9,903 nt of DNA, from contig JAVBMC010000036.1 of the NCBI GenBank assembly GCA_031552845.1, positions 1 through 9,903 on the forward strand, written 5' to 3'. Source of the DNA: JAVBMC01 sp031552845 (GTDB lineage: Bacteria > Verrucomicrobiota > Kiritimatiellia > RFP12 > DVOR01). Position 1 is the first letter of the stretch. The number at the start of each line of letters is the position of its first letter. Under the pieces are notes generated by a model that was not told the DNA's origin, searched no databases, and worked only from the letters and a program-made list of their open reading frames with translations. The translations under genes were made by a program, and so were the position numbers. Shown here in pieces: positions 1-7,753 of this stretch.

Positions 1-56
1 CGAAAATCGGCCCGCCGATGGAACACTAAACGTCTCAACCGGCGGTTAGATTTTCG
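1..56. repeat. Long imperfect inverted repeat (hairpin)
   Basis: CGAAAATC (1-8) is the exact reverse complement of GATTTTCG (49-56). Inside it, CCGCCG (12-17) is the exact reverse complement of CGGCGG (40-45). The two stems are separated by a 3-by-3 internal loop and closed by a 22-base loop. No U-tract follows on the plus strand, so this does not look like a standard intrinsic terminator for plus-strand transcription. It may continue to the left beyond the window. Function is unknown. Confidence 0.6.
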
Positions 57-57
57 C

Positions 58-108
58 GCCCCCCATGGGGGGCTCCCCTGAAAGAGAGCGTGCCCGGGCA
101 CCCCCCAT
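58..108. repeat. GC palindromes with competing pairing partners
   Basis: GCCCCCCATGGGGGGC (58-73) is a perfect 16-bp palindrome and GTGCCCGGGCAC (90-101) a perfect 12-bp palindrome. The right half of the first, ATGGGGGG (65-72), is also the exact complement of CCCCCCAT at 101-108. The stretch can therefore fold in two mutually exclusive ways. It lies upstream of the predicted lysA promoter, so it is probably not in the lysA leader; it could be a terminator, a binding site, or part of an upstream transcript. Confidence 0.55.
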
Positions 109-174
109 CTGCAGGGAAAAGATATTTTACACTTTACATTAGAAAAGTGATAGGGGGCAGTATCCTGTTCAGCC

Positions 175-202
175 TTTACTTTTTGCGTAGTTCTACTATA
201 AT
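175..202 (+). promoter_or_regulatory. Predicted sigma70-type promoter of the lysA operon
   Basis: The -10 hexamer is a perfect TATAAT (197-202). With a 16-bp spacer the -35 is TTTACT (175-180), which matches TTGACA at four of six positions. Transcription would start near 209, giving a leader of about 24 bases, too short for a riboswitch. An AGGAG ribosome binding site (222-226) lies six bases before the lysA start. It is the only good promoter seen for the five-gene plus-strand operon. Confidence 0.65.
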
Positions 203-232
203 GTAGGGGATTGAATGTTGTAGGAGTAATTT

Positions 233-1492
233 ATGGCGGCGAAGACCGTTCCGTTTACGTTTGAAGAGATTGAAAAGATAGCTGAGACCTATCCGACCCC
301 GTTCCATATTTATGACGAGGGGGCTATGCTGGCGAATGCCCGGCGGCTGTTGAAGGCGTTTGGCTGGAGCAAGGGGTTTCGTGAGTTCTTTGCGGTGAAG
401 GCGTGCCCGAATCCGGTGTTGATGAAGCTGTTGGCGCGCGAGGGTTTTGGGATGGATTGCAGCTCGCTGCCGGAGCTGCTGCTGGCGGAGCGTATTGGCG
501 TGACGGGGGAGCGGATTATCTTCTCGTCGAACGATACGCCGGCGGAGGAGTTTGTGAAGGCGAAGGAGCTGGGGGCGATCATCAACTTGGATGATCTGTC
601 GCACTTGGACTTCTTGGAGAAGTGCGCGGGGCTGCCGGAGCTGTTGTGCTTCCGTTATAACCCGGGGCGGCTGAAGGCGGGTAATGGAATCATCGGGCAT
701 CCGGAGGAGGCGAAGTATGGGCTGACGCGCGAGCAGCTGTTTGAGGCGTATGCCACGGCGCAGGCGCGCGGCGTGAAGCGTTTCGGGCTGCACACGATGG
801 TGGCGTCGAATGAGTTGAACGCGCGGTATTTTGTCGAGACGGCGGAGATGCTGTTTGACGTGGCGGCGGAGCTGCGCGAACGTTTGGGGATTACGCTGGA
901 GTTTGTGAATATCGGCGGCGGCATCGGGATTCCGTATCGCGAGGAGCAGGATGCTGTGGATTTGGAGGCGGTGTCGGCGGGGATCCGCGCGGCGTATGAG
1001 GAACGTTTGCAGGCGAAGGATTATCCGGAGCTGGCGGTGTGTATGGAGTGCGGGCGGATGATCACGGGGCCGTATGGTTATTTGATCAGCCGCGTGCGGC
1101 ATTTGAAGCACACGTATAAGGATTATGTCGGGCTGGATGCGTGCATGGCGAACTTGATGCGCCCGGCACTGTATGGGGCGTTCCATCATATCAGCGTGTT
1201 GGGCAAGCAGGACGCGCCGTTGGAGCATCAGTATGATGTAACGGGGTCGCTGTGTGAGAACAATGATAAGTTTGCAATCAACCGTTCGCTGCCGAAGATT
1301 GAGGTGGGCGACTTGGTGGTAATTCATGATGTCGGTGCGCATGGGCATGCAATGGGATTTCAATATAACGGCAAGTTGCGTTCGGCGGAACTGTTGCTCC
1401 GGACGGATGGCAGCGTGCTGCAAATCCGCCGTGCCGAGACACCGGATGATTATTTTGCGACGTTGGATTTTGGCGCGGCTGATGCGATTTAA
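233..1492 (+). CDS. lysA: Diaminopimelate decarboxylase, clostridial-type variant (LysA)
   Basis: PLP-dependent fold-type III enzyme of 419 residues, the usual family length. It decarboxylates meso-diaminopimelate to L-lysine, the last step of lysine synthesis, in the cytoplasm. The PLP lysine is K56 in FFAVKACPNP, the glycine loop that holds the cofactor phosphate is GGGIGIP (228-234), and the other phosphate and substrate motifs are ECGR (272-275), LCENND with the catalytic Cys C341, and Y378 in FQYNGKLRSAE. Several motifs differ from the E. coli/Bacillus form: HTMVASN replaces HCHIGSQ, ECGR replaces EPGR, CENND replaces CESGD, and GAHGHAM replaces GAYGASM. As I remember it, this set of variants marks the alternative LysA common in Clostridia. 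The start is fixed by AGGAG at 222-226. It is first in the operon and 34 bases before the mraY-like gene. A relative acting on another amino acid is possible but less likely. Confidence 0.88.
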   Translation: MAAKTVPFTFEEIEKIAETYPTPFHIYDEGAMLANARRLLKAFGWSKGFREFFAVKACPNPVLMKLLAREGFGMDCSSLPELLLAERIGVTGERIIFSSNDTPAEEFVKAKELGAIINLDDLSHLDFLEKCAGLPELLCFRYNPGRLKAGNGIIGHPEEAKYGLTREQLFEAYATAQARGVKRFGLHTMVASNELNARYFVETAEMLFDVAAELRERLGITLEFVNIGGGIGIPYREEQDAVDLEAVSAGIRAAYEERLQAKDYPELAVCMECGRMITGPYGYLISRVRHLKHTYKDYVGLDACMANLMRPALYGAFHHISVLGKQDAPLEHQYDVTGSLCENNDKFAINRSLPKIEVGDLVVIHDVGAHGHAMGFQYNGKLRSAELLLRTDGSVLQIRRAETPDDYFATLDFGAADAI

Positions 1493-1526
1493 GCAGGCTG
1501 CGCTTCAGGGGGAAGGTTTCTAGGTT

Positions 1527-2645
1527 ATGCTGTATTATTTGTCGTCGTGGCTGTCCGGCTTTTGGGGACCGTTGCGGTTGTTTGGGTCGCACACGTTTCT
1601 GATTGCCGTTGGCGCATTGGCTGGCGGTGCGGCAGTGTGGTGTTTGCTGCCGCGTTTGTGGAACAAGCTGCCGACTGATCAAGGTAAAGCGCTGGTGCCG
1701 GGAGGCGAGCAGTCGAAGGGCAAACCGACGGGTGCGGGGCTTTGGCTGACGTTGCTGCTGCTGCCGATGATCGTGCTGCTGATGCCTCTGGATTGGTGGA
1801 GCGCAGGCGTGGTGGGGTGCTTGGCGGTGAGCATGTGGTTCGGTTATTTGGACGATGCGAGCAAGGTGCCGTGGGGGCAGTTGAAGAAGGGCGTGCTGGA
1901 TTTGGCGATTGCTGCATTGACGGCATTGCTGTTGTGCAAATGCCAGCCGGTGGAAATTTGGCTGCCGTTGTATAGCGGAGCCTTGACCGTGCCTGTTTGG
2001 CTGTTCATGCTGTATGCAACGTTTCTGCTGTTCTTCTCGACGAACACGACGAACTGCTCGGATGGCGTGGATGGATTGGCGGGCAGCTTGACGCTTATTT
2101 CCATCTTTGCGTTGGCGGCGTTTTTGTATGGCGTGGTTGGTCACGTGAAGATTGCGGAGTACTTGCTGGTGCCGCATAATGTGGATGGTGCGCGTTGGGC
2201 GATCTTGCTGGCGATTGTCGGCGGCGGGCTGGGCGGCTATTTGTGGTATAACGCGAATCCCAGCGCGGTGCTGATGGGTGATGCAGGCTCACGCATGCTG
2301 GGGCTATTGGTGGGTGTCGCAGTGTTGGCGAGCGGGAATCCGTTCATGATCTTGGTCGTGTCGCCGGTGGTGTTGGTCAACGGCGGCGGCGGGCTGTTGA
2401 AGCTGGTGTCGCTGCGGACGTTGAAGAAGCTTGGGTTTGATATCCGGCCTCCTACGCAGATTGAAAAGCATGAGTCGGCAGAGCAGCACGTTCTCGTCAA
2501 AGCATTGCACAGTATTCGCTGGCCGTTGCATGATCATTGCCGGAAGAACTTGGGCTGGTCGCCGACGCAGGTGTTGGTGCGGTTCATGCTGCTGCAGTCG
2601 TTCTTAGTGCCGGTGTTGTTTGTGTTGTTGGTGAAGATCCGTTAA
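1527..2645 (+). CDS. MraY-like phospho-N-acetylmuramoyl-pentapeptide transferase
   Basis: Polytopic membrane protein of 372 residues with roughly ten hydrophobic segments, from the polyprenyl-phosphate sugar-1-phosphate transferase family (MraY/WecA). MraY moves phospho-MurNAc-pentapeptide from UDP to undecaprenyl phosphate, making lipid I at the inner face of the membrane. Family motifs are present in order: FGYLDD (D109, D110, Mg binding), NCSDGVDGL (176-184; D179, D182), NANPSAVLMGDAGS (D252) and, near the end, LHDH (H335, H337) where MraY has its HHH-type cluster. The canonical GTPTMGG stretch reads SKGKPTGAG (63-71), a divergence I recall from clostridial MraY paralogues. Pairing with lysA fits peptidoglycan, because meso-diaminopimelate is both the LysA substrate and a component of the MraY substrate. 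It could be a second, specialised MraY, or use another UDP-sugar. Start chosen at the first ATG after a purine-rich stretch (1508-1516). Confidence 0.8.
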   Translation: MLYYLSSWLSGFWGPLRLFGSHTFLIAVGALAGGAAVWCLLPRLWNKLPTDQGKALVPGGEQSKGKPTGAGLWLTLLLLPMIVLLMPLDWWSAGVVGCLAVSMWFGYLDDASKVPWGQLKKGVLDLAIAALTALLLCKCQPVEIWLPLYSGALTVPVWLFMLYATFLLFFSTNTTNCSDGVDGLAGSLTLISIFALAAFLYGVVGHVKIAEYLLVPHNVDGARWAILLAIVGGGLGGYLWYNANPSAVLMGDAGSRMLGLLVGVAVLASGNPFMILVVSPVVLVNGGGGLLKLVSLRTLKKLGFDIRPPTQIEKHESAEQHVLVKALHSIRWPLHDHCRKNLGWSPTQVLVRFMLLQSFLVPVLFVLLVKIR

Positions 2646-2655
2646 GGGATGCGTC

Positions 2656-3288
2656 ATGAGCAGGATTTTTTGCGTAGGGATGAATTATCCGTTGCATGTG
2701 CAGGAGCTGAATGACAAACGCCCTGAGAAACCGGTGATATTCATGAAGCCGTACTCTGCGCTCCTGGCTCCTGGCGTGCCGCTTGTGCCGCCTGCGCATG
2801 GACGCGAGTTTGACTATGAGGCCGAGCTGGTGCTGCGCATCGGCTGCGAGGGCGTGCCGCAGAGTGACGAAGAGGCGCTGGATTTTGTGGATGGCAGTGC
2901 GCTGGGTTTGGATTTAACCTTGCGGGATGTGCAGCGCGAGGTGCGTTCCGCGGCGCTCCCGTGGGAGATTTCAAAAGCGTTTGACGGCAGTGCGCCGGTT
3001 GGGCCCTGTGTGATGCCGCAGCGTGAGGCGTTGGCGGATGGCATGCGGTTTGAGTGCCGCATCAATGGCGAGGTGCGTCAGCAGGGGAACACAGGAGAGA
3101 TGATTTTTTCCTGTGCGGCGCTGGTGCGGTATATCGCGGGCATCTGGCGGTTGTTGCCGGGTGATTTGATCTTTACAGGTACGCCGAAGGGGATTGGTTC
3201 TCTGTGTCCGGGGGATTGCGTGACACTGTCGGCGGATGCGTATCCGGAAGTTACATGGACGGTGGCAAGTCCGTCCAACAGCAAGTAG
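2656..3288 (+). CDS. FAH-family hydrolase/tautomerase (YcgM/FAHD1-like)
   Basis: Fumarylacetoacetate hydrolase family protein of 210 residues, the size of the compact single-domain E. coli YcgM/human FAHD1 group. Relatives hydrolyse acylpyruvates, decarboxylate oxaloacetate or interconvert its keto and enol forms; the exact substrate cannot be read from sequence. The N-terminal NYxxHxxE motif carries the catalytic pair H14/E17. Metal ligands are E55 and E57 (DYEAEL) and D86 (LGLDLTLRDVQ). K31 sits in FMKP, and the C-terminal loop is TGTPKGIG (174-181). The close match around DLTLRDVQ and PWEISKAFD supports YcgM-like assignment. Start: ATG with AAGGG at 2644-2648, ten bases after the mraY-like stop. 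In this operon it may be a metabolite clean-up enzyme. It is complete, with no key residue missing. Confidence 0.85.
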   Translation: MSRIFCVGMNYPLHVQELNDKRPEKPVIFMKPYSALLAPGVPLVPPAHGREFDYEAELVLRIGCEGVPQSDEEALDFVDGSALGLDLTLRDVQREVRSAALPWEISKAFDGSAPVGPCVMPQREALADGMRFECRINGEVRQQGNTGEMIFSCAALVRYIAGIWRLLPGDLIFTGTPKGIGSLCPGDCVTLSADAYPEVTWTVASPSNSK

Positions 3289-3291
3289 GGG
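3287..3291 (+). promoter_or_regulatory. Ribosome binding site that sets the folD start
   Basis: AGGGG overlaps the stop codon of the preceding gene and lies five bases before ATG at 3297. An ATG at 3292 is out of frame. The reading frame stays open upstream to an ATG at 3204, but that start would overlap the FAH-family gene by 85 bases and lacks this site. Confidence 0.7.
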
Positions 3292-3296
3292 ATGTT

Positions 3297-4181
3297 ATGG
3301 GATGTCAGGTTTTAGATGGGAAAGCATTGGCGGCGGAGTTTCGCGCGAAGATTGCAAAGGATGTTGAAGCGCTCAAACAGTCGCGCGGAATTGTGCCGGG
3401 ATTGGGCGTTGTGCTGGTGGGGTTGAACCCTGCATCGGTATCGTATGTAACGGCGAAGGAGAAGGCTTGCGCTGAAGCCGGGATGCTCTCGCGTGAAGTG
3501 CGTATGCCGGAGTCCGCAACGACGGATGAGGTGTTGGCTGTTGTGCGTCAATTGAACGACGATCCTGAGATTCATGGAATCCTCGTGCAGCTGCCGCTAC
3601 CGAAACAGGTGGATGAGAAGTCCGTCATCAATGCCATTGTGCCCGAGAAGGATGTGGATGGGTTTACGCCTGTGAACGTCGGGCGCATGATGTTGGATGA
3701 GCCGTGCTTTCTGCCCTGCACGCCGCATGGTATTATCAAGATGCTGGAGGCCGCGGGCGTGGAGACGTCGGGCAAGCATGCCGTGGTGATTGGCCGCAGC
3801 AATATCGTCGGCAAGCCTGTTGCCAGCCTGTTGGCGCGCAAAGGAAAAGGCGCAAATGCGACGGTGACTTTATGCCATACGGGGACGAAGGATTTGGCCT
3901 CGTTCACGCGTCAAGCCGACATTATTGTTGTCGCGGCGGGACGTCCGCAGACGCTGACGGGCGATATGGTCAAGCCGGGCGCGGCAGTGATTGATGTGGG
4001 CGTGAACCGCGTGGCCGATGAGACGCGTGCGAATGGATTCCGCCTTGAAGGTGATGCTGATTTTGAGAGTGTTAAACAAGTGGCATCGGTGCTGACGCCT
4101 GTTCCCGGCGGGGTTGGACCGATGACAATTACAATGCTGCTGCAGAATACGCTTGAGGCTGCTTTGCGGCAGAAGGATTGA
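3297..4181 (+). CDS. folD: Bifunctional methylene-THF dehydrogenase/methenyl-THF cyclohydrolase
   Basis: Cytoplasmic enzyme of folate one-carbon metabolism. It oxidises 5,10-methylene-THF to methenyl-THF with NAD(P) and hydrolyses that to 10-formyl-THF, supplying purine and formyl-methionine synthesis. Length is 294 residues, typical of the family. From the ATG at 3297, the active-site residues fall at the same numbers as in E. coli FolD: Y50 and K54 in SYVTAKEKA, Q98 in GILVQLPLP and D121 in PEKDVDGF. This supports both the function and the start. The Rossmann cofactor loop is GRSNIVGKP (166-174), and PGGVGPMT (270-277) is the family signature near the C-terminus. It follows the FAH-family gene by eight bases and precedes the next gene by four, so it is probably co-transcribed with both. 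Nothing is odd in the sequence. Confidence 0.96.
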   Translation: MGCQVLDGKALAAEFRAKIAKDVEALKQSRGIVPGLGVVLVGLNPASVSYVTAKEKACAEAGMLSREVRMPESATTDEVLAVVRQLNDDPEIHGILVQLPLPKQVDEKSVINAIVPEKDVDGFTPVNVGRMMLDEPCFLPCTPHGIIKMLEAAGVETSGKHAVVIGRSNIVGKPVASLLARKGKGANATVTLCHTGTKDLASFTRQADIIVVAAGRPQTLTGDMVKPGAAVIDVGVNRVADETRANGFRLEGDADFESVKQVASVLTPVPGGVGPMTITMLLQNTLEAALRQKD

Positions 4182-4185
4182 CGGC

Positions 4186-6168
4186 ATGACGGAACTTCAT
4201 GTCATAGGAGAACCTATCTTTGCAAAGAATGCCGACGGCACGCTGGTGTCGCGTATCGGTACGCTGTTTTTGCGATCGTCCGGTTTGGTGACAACGCGGA
4301 ACGTGCATGCTTTGCAGCGTTTGGAATGGCTTGCGCATTTGAATGCGCAGCGTGCTGCTGCAGGTAAACCGCCGTTGTCGGACTTTGATGCCGATGCCGA
4401 GATGGAAGAGGCGGTGGATTTGATCTTCAGTGATAACACTGTCTTGATCCGTCCTATCCCAACCAAGTACGGTATGGAACTGGCGTTTCGCGCCGATACG
4501 ATTTTACAGCAGTCAGTCTCGAAACTGAGCATCCGTTTCTTGAACATTCAAAACCCGGTTGTGCGGCAAGCGCTGCGCGTGCGCGGCGAAGCTTGGCGGA
4601 TGAGTCCGGTGCCGATGTCGGAAGAGGCGATCCGCGATATGATTCTCAAATCACGTACCTCCATTCATGGTAATCCCATTTATTATTATAATCCTCACTC
4701 AGGCTCCCGCTTTCTTTCATACGATGTGTTTAAGGGACTGCATCTGTTGGATGAACAGGCTCTACGTGCGCATTTGATTGAAATTCGCGATTACAGCAGC
4801 AAGCGCAACCGTTTTGGACAGCTTGAGGTTGACTTCTTTCCGCGGGACTGCGGCTTCACCCGTAAGAACTTTGAAGGGCTGTCTTTTGAGACAATGCCGG
4901 CGAAGGAGTTGTTTGAACAACACACTCAGCTGGCCGAAGCGTTTGAACGTGAGACCCCTGTTTTGCTGCGTCGAGATGATGTGGGGCAGGCGGATTGGCG
5001 GCAGGCCATGTGCGATGTGCTGACGCGGGAGTTGCAAGAAACAACCTCTGATGACGTTGTGCGCGGATTGGCGCCGGAGTTTTTCATGCAAGTTCGCTGG
5101 CTGCCCGGCGGTCGGATTGAAAATGGCGAGCTGGCGCTTGACGAGATCTTTACGGAGGCAGGAAAGTATAAAGGCAATGTTGAGCTGCAGCGGCTGTGCG
5201 ATTTGACGACGCGTTCAATTCTGCGCAACAACATGCGCGAATTCATCGATGTGGAGTATATCAACATCGGCCTGATCAGTTCCGGTATCAATGCCCGGCG
5301 CGATAAAGTAGCACCGCCGGTGCGCTCGTATATTATTGAGGTGAAAGAGAAGGCGTTCCCTCAGCCGCATATTCGCATCGCGCGGATGCAGAAATGGCCG
5401 ATCTCCGCGCACTTGAACAGCGGGAAGGATTTCACCACGGCGATTATGGAGGCGACCAGCTATGCGGATTATGTTGTCGACCGCTGGATGGCGTGCCGTC
5501 AGCTCGGGATGCACTTGCCGCAGAAACTGAGCGTGAACAAGGTGCGCGAGACGTATCACTGGTCGCCCGATCCTGATGAGAAACCCAGCTACATCTGGTC
5601 CAATTACTTTGTGCGTGATTATATTGATGGCCGCGCCAGCAACAAGATTCCGGCAGAGTATTATGCCTCGGAGGAGTTCAACCGTGAGCTGGCGACTTTG
5701 CTGGGTGAAGCAGCCGCGCCGAATATCATTGTCGGGCGGGCGCTGGATAATGGCCCGGTCATCTTTGACGATGGCAATGAGGTCATTCAGTTTGATGCGG
5801 AGAATCACGCCTGCGGATTGAAGCTGACCGATCTAACGGGAGCGTTTTCCAACTATCAAGGGCTACTGATGGCGATGGTGCCGGAGTATACGCGGGTGTT
5901 GGATAAGCGTCAGGCATTGATGCCGAATGTGCGCGAGTTCATTGATATTTACACAGAGGCCTTCCGGGTGAAGTGTCTGGCCATCCAGCAGGATTATCAG
6001 AAGCGCAAAGGTAGCTTTGAAGAGCTTTTCAAGGATTTGCCGCGTGATGCTAAAGGCAGCTTTGGTTACCGCTGGGAGTCCGTGTTGGATCGTTTGGCCG
6101 CTGCGGATATGGATATGTTGGCCGACCGTTTGTTTGAGCTGTGCCTGCGCCGCTTGAACGCAGGCTGA
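4186..6168 (+). CDS. Uncharacterised 660-residue protein
   Basis: I do not recognise this family. The frame is open for 660 residues with codon use like its neighbours. The start is ATG at 4186, with AAGGA at 4173-4177 and a four-base gap after folD; an upstream in-frame ATG (4153) would overlap folD. The protein looks soluble: no signal peptide, no clear membrane segment, evenly spread charge. It shows few low-complexity stretches, suggesting folded domains. Notable segments are GNPIYYYNPHSGSRF in the N-terminal third, a block around 381-408 rich in hydrophobic and basic residues (SYIIEVKEK onward), YIWSNYFVRDYIDG (469-482) and GPVIFDDGNEVIQFD (523-537). The last resembles in outline the metal-binding end of atypical kinases (acidic residue, beta hairpin, then D), but the conserved lysine and HxD motif are not evident, so I do not assign kinase activity. 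It ends the operon, 20 bases before the terminator. Confidence 0.85.
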   Translation: MTELHVIGEPIFAKNADGTLVSRIGTLFLRSSGLVTTRNVHALQRLEWLAHLNAQRAAAGKPPLSDFDADAEMEEAVDLIFSDNTVLIRPIPTKYGMELAFRADTILQQSVSKLSIRFLNIQNPVVRQALRVRGEAWRMSPVPMSEEAIRDMILKSRTSIHGNPIYYYNPHSGSRFLSYDVFKGLHLLDEQALRAHLIEIRDYSSKRNRFGQLEVDFFPRDCGFTRKNFEGLSFETMPAKELFEQHTQLAEAFERETPVLLRRDDVGQADWRQAMCDVLTRELQETTSDDVVRGLAPEFFMQVRWLPGGRIENGELALDEIFTEAGKYKGNVELQRLCDLTTRSILRNNMREFIDVEYINIGLISSGINARRDKVAPPVRSYIIEVKEKAFPQPHIRIARMQKWPISAHLNSGKDFTTAIMEATSYADYVVDRWMACRQLGMHLPQKLSVNKVRETYHWSPDPDEKPSYIWSNYFVRDYIDGRASNKIPAEYYASEEFNRELATLLGEAAAPNIIVGRALDNGPVIFDDGNEVIQFDAENHACGLKLTDLTGAFSNYQGLLMAMVPEYTRVLDKRQALMPNVREFIDIYTEAFRVKCLAIQQDYQKRKGSFEELFKDLPRDAKGSFGYRWESVLDRLAAADMDMLADRLFELCLRRLNAG

Positions 6169-6187
6169 GCAATGAAGCCAAGCAAAA

Positions 6188-6215
6188 GCCCTGAGCGCAA
6201 TGATGCGTTCAGGGC
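6188..6215. terminator. Bidirectional intrinsic terminator between convergent genes
   Basis: A 12-bp stem with one G-T pair closes a four-base loop: 6188-6199 pairs with 6204-6215. The left flank is AAAA (6184-6187), so a minus-strand transcript has UUUU directly after the stem. The plus-strand side is weaker, reading CTTCGTGTTT. It lies 19 bases after the 660-residue gene and 23 bases below the gnd stop, so it probably ends both operons, more efficiently for gnd. Confidence 0.8.
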
Positions 6216-6238
6216 CTTCGTGTTTCTAGCCGCCGGGC

Positions 6239-7717
6239 TTAGACTGTATAAGTAGAGGCAGCGGTGTTGCCGCCGGTGGCCGTCCAGACGTGGTGGAAGA
6301 ACTCACCGCGCTTCTGGTCAACCCGCTCAAAGGTATGCGCGCCAAAATAATCGCGCTGGGCTTGGAGCATGTTGGCGGGCAGGCGCGCACTGCGATAGGA
6401 ATCGTAGTAGTTGAGCGCCGTGCTCATTGCGGGCACAGGAATGCCCCAATCGATCGCCGTTTTGATAACGTTACGCCAGGCCTTTTGGGAGTTGGCAACG
6501 ATCTTTTTGAAGTATTCGTCCAAGAGCAGGTTGGCCAGCTCGGGCTGCTTGTCGAACGCGTTGCGGATTTCGCCGAGGAAGCGCGCACGGATGATGCAGC
6601 CTTCACGCCAGACAAGGGCGATCTCGCCGTAGTTGAGCTTCCAGCCGTATTCCTTAGCCGCCGCACGCAGGAGTTGGTACCCTTGTGCATAGGAGCAGAT
6701 CTTGGAAGCGTAGACGGCCTTCTCGAGATCATTGATGAACTGCTTCACGTTGACCTTGGCTGTAGAACGTGCAGGGCCTTTGAGCTGCTTGGAGGCGGCG
6801 ACGCGCTCGTCCTTGATTGCCGAGAGGCAGCGGGCGAACACGGCTTCTGCAATCTGCGGGATGCCGATGCCGAGGTCGAGGCCGGCTTGGCTGGTCCACT
6901 TGCCGGTTCCCTTTTGGCCGGCGGTGTCAAGGATGACGTCGATCATGGGCTTGCCGGTCTTGGGGTCGTATTGCTTGAGAATCTCTTGCGTAATGTCAAT
7001 CAGGTAGGAGTCGAGGTTGCCCTTGTTCCACTTGGCGAACGTCTTCTGCATCGTTTTGACGTCGAGGCCGAGACCGCGTGCGAGCAGGTCATAGGCTTCG
7101 CAGATGAGCTGCATGTCACCGTATTCAATGCCGTTGTGCACCATCTTGACGAAGTGGCCGGCGCCGTCGGAGCCGATCCATGCACAGCAGGGTGAACCAT
7201 CCGGAGCCTTGGCGGCGATGGATTGGAAGATCTTCTTTACATGCGGCCAAGCTTGCTTGTCGCCGCCGGGCATAATTGCAGGACCGAGCAAGGCGCCTTC
7301 TTCACCGCCGGACACGCCGCTGCCGATGAAGCGGATGCCTTTTTCAGCCAGATACTTGGTGCGGCGTACGGTGTCGGGATAGTGGGTGTTGCCGCCGTCG
7401 ATAAGGATGTCGCCTTTCTCAAGCACGGGCAGGAGGGTTTCGATAGTGTCGTCAACAGCCTTGCCGGCCTTGACCATAATCATGATGCGGCGGGGTTTAG
7501 CGAGGTTGGCGGCGAGTTCCTTGACGGAACGGCAGCCGATGATGTTTTTGCCTGCGCCGCGGCCATTGACGAATGCATCAACCTTCTCAATAGTACGGTT
7601 GTAGCAAGCAACGGTGAAGCCTTTGCTCTCCATGTTGAGGATGAGGTTTTCACCCATGACCGCGAGCCCGATAAGGCCGATGTCAGCTTGTGTCTTTTTG
7701 GTTTTCTTGGTAGCCAT
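6239..7717 (-). CDS. gnd: 6-phosphogluconate dehydrogenase, decarboxylating
   Basis: Oxidative pentose-phosphate enzyme that converts 6-phosphogluconate to ribulose-5-phosphate and CO2 with reduction of NADP. Length is 492 residues, the long form, slightly longer than E. coli Gnd. An 11-residue Lys-rich N-terminal extension (MATKKTKKTQA) precedes the Rossmann fingerprint GLAVMG (17-22). NRT (40-42) follows beta strand 2, as in NADP-dependent forms. The signature VSGGEEGA (135-142) and the catalytic segment FVKMVHNGIEYGDMQ (K191, H194, N195, E198) are intact, as are DVILDTAGQKGTGKWTSQ and the C-terminal LPANMLQAQRDYFGAHTFER. The C-terminus carries a short extra tail (ending ASTYTV). The start is supported by AAGGA seven bases upstream (7725-7729 on the minus strand). 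It follows the SDR gene by 36 bases as the last gene of the operon. Confidence 0.96.
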   Translation of the reverse strand: MATKKTKKTQADIGLIGLAVMGENLILNMESKGFTVACYNRTIEKVDAFVNGRGAGKNIIGCRSVKELAANLAKPRRIMIMVKAGKAVDDTIETLLPVLEKGDILIDGGNTHYPDTVRRTKYLAEKGIRFIGSGVSGGEEGALLGPAIMPGGDKQAWPHVKKIFQSIAAKAPDGSPCCAWIGSDGAGHFVKMVHNGIEYGDMQLICEAYDLLARGLGLDVKTMQKTFAKWNKGNLDSYLIDITQEILKQYDPKTGKPMIDVILDTAGQKGTGKWTSQAGLDLGIGIPQIAEAVFARCLSAIKDERVAASKQLKGPARSTAKVNVKQFINDLEKAVYASKICSYAQGYQLLRAAAKEYGWKLNYGEIALVWREGCIIRARFLGEIRNAFDKQPELANLLLDEYFKKIVANSQKAWRNVIKTAIDWGIPVPAMSTALNYYDSYRSARLPANMLQAQRDYFGAHTFERVDQKRGEFFHHVWTATGGNTAASTYTV

Positions 7718-7753
7718 AGTGGTATCCTTGGTTTACGATTGAAGAGGGTGTGG

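Larger units (their letters stand above)
1..232. other. Non-coding region upstream of lysA with hairpins and promoter
   Basis: I find no complete gene in this stretch on either strand. Plus-strand reading frames entering from the left edge close at 27-29 (ending KIGPPMEH), 47-49 and 79-81. Any of these could be the tail of an upstream gene; the frame closing at 27-29 uses codons most like those of the neighbouring genes, but eight residues are too few to call it. The stretch contains a long imperfect hairpin (1-56), a 16-bp palindrome (58-73), a 12-bp palindrome (90-101), an AT-rich stretch (about 117-150) and the lysA promoter (175-202). No known RNA gene or riboswitch was recognised. Confidence 0.6.

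Noticed and set aside
1..232. Lysine riboswitch, tmRNA, signal-recognition or 6S RNA
   Set aside because: I could not find the conserved sequence blocks of any of these, and the predicted lysA leader is too short for a riboswitch.
176..1423. A 415-residue open frame antisense to lysA
   Set aside because: It is rich in Arg, His, Gln and Leu, has no family motif and lies wholly over a well-supported gene. It reflects codon bias (G or C at third positions).
1493..1526. Terminator between lysA and the mraY-like gene
   Set aside because: Only AAGC/GCTT arms are present, with no U-tract. The short gap and same direction suggest read-through.
1278..2177. A 299-residue minus-strand open frame across lysA and the mraY-like gene
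   Set aside because: It has Arg/Gln/His-rich low-complexity composition, spans two real genes in the opposite direction, and has no sensible ribosome site or motif.
6290..7195. A 301-residue plus-strand open frame antisense to gnd, and a similar one at 7223-8113
   Set aside because: Both are reverse-complement shadows of gnd and the SDR gene, which carry intact catalytic motifs.
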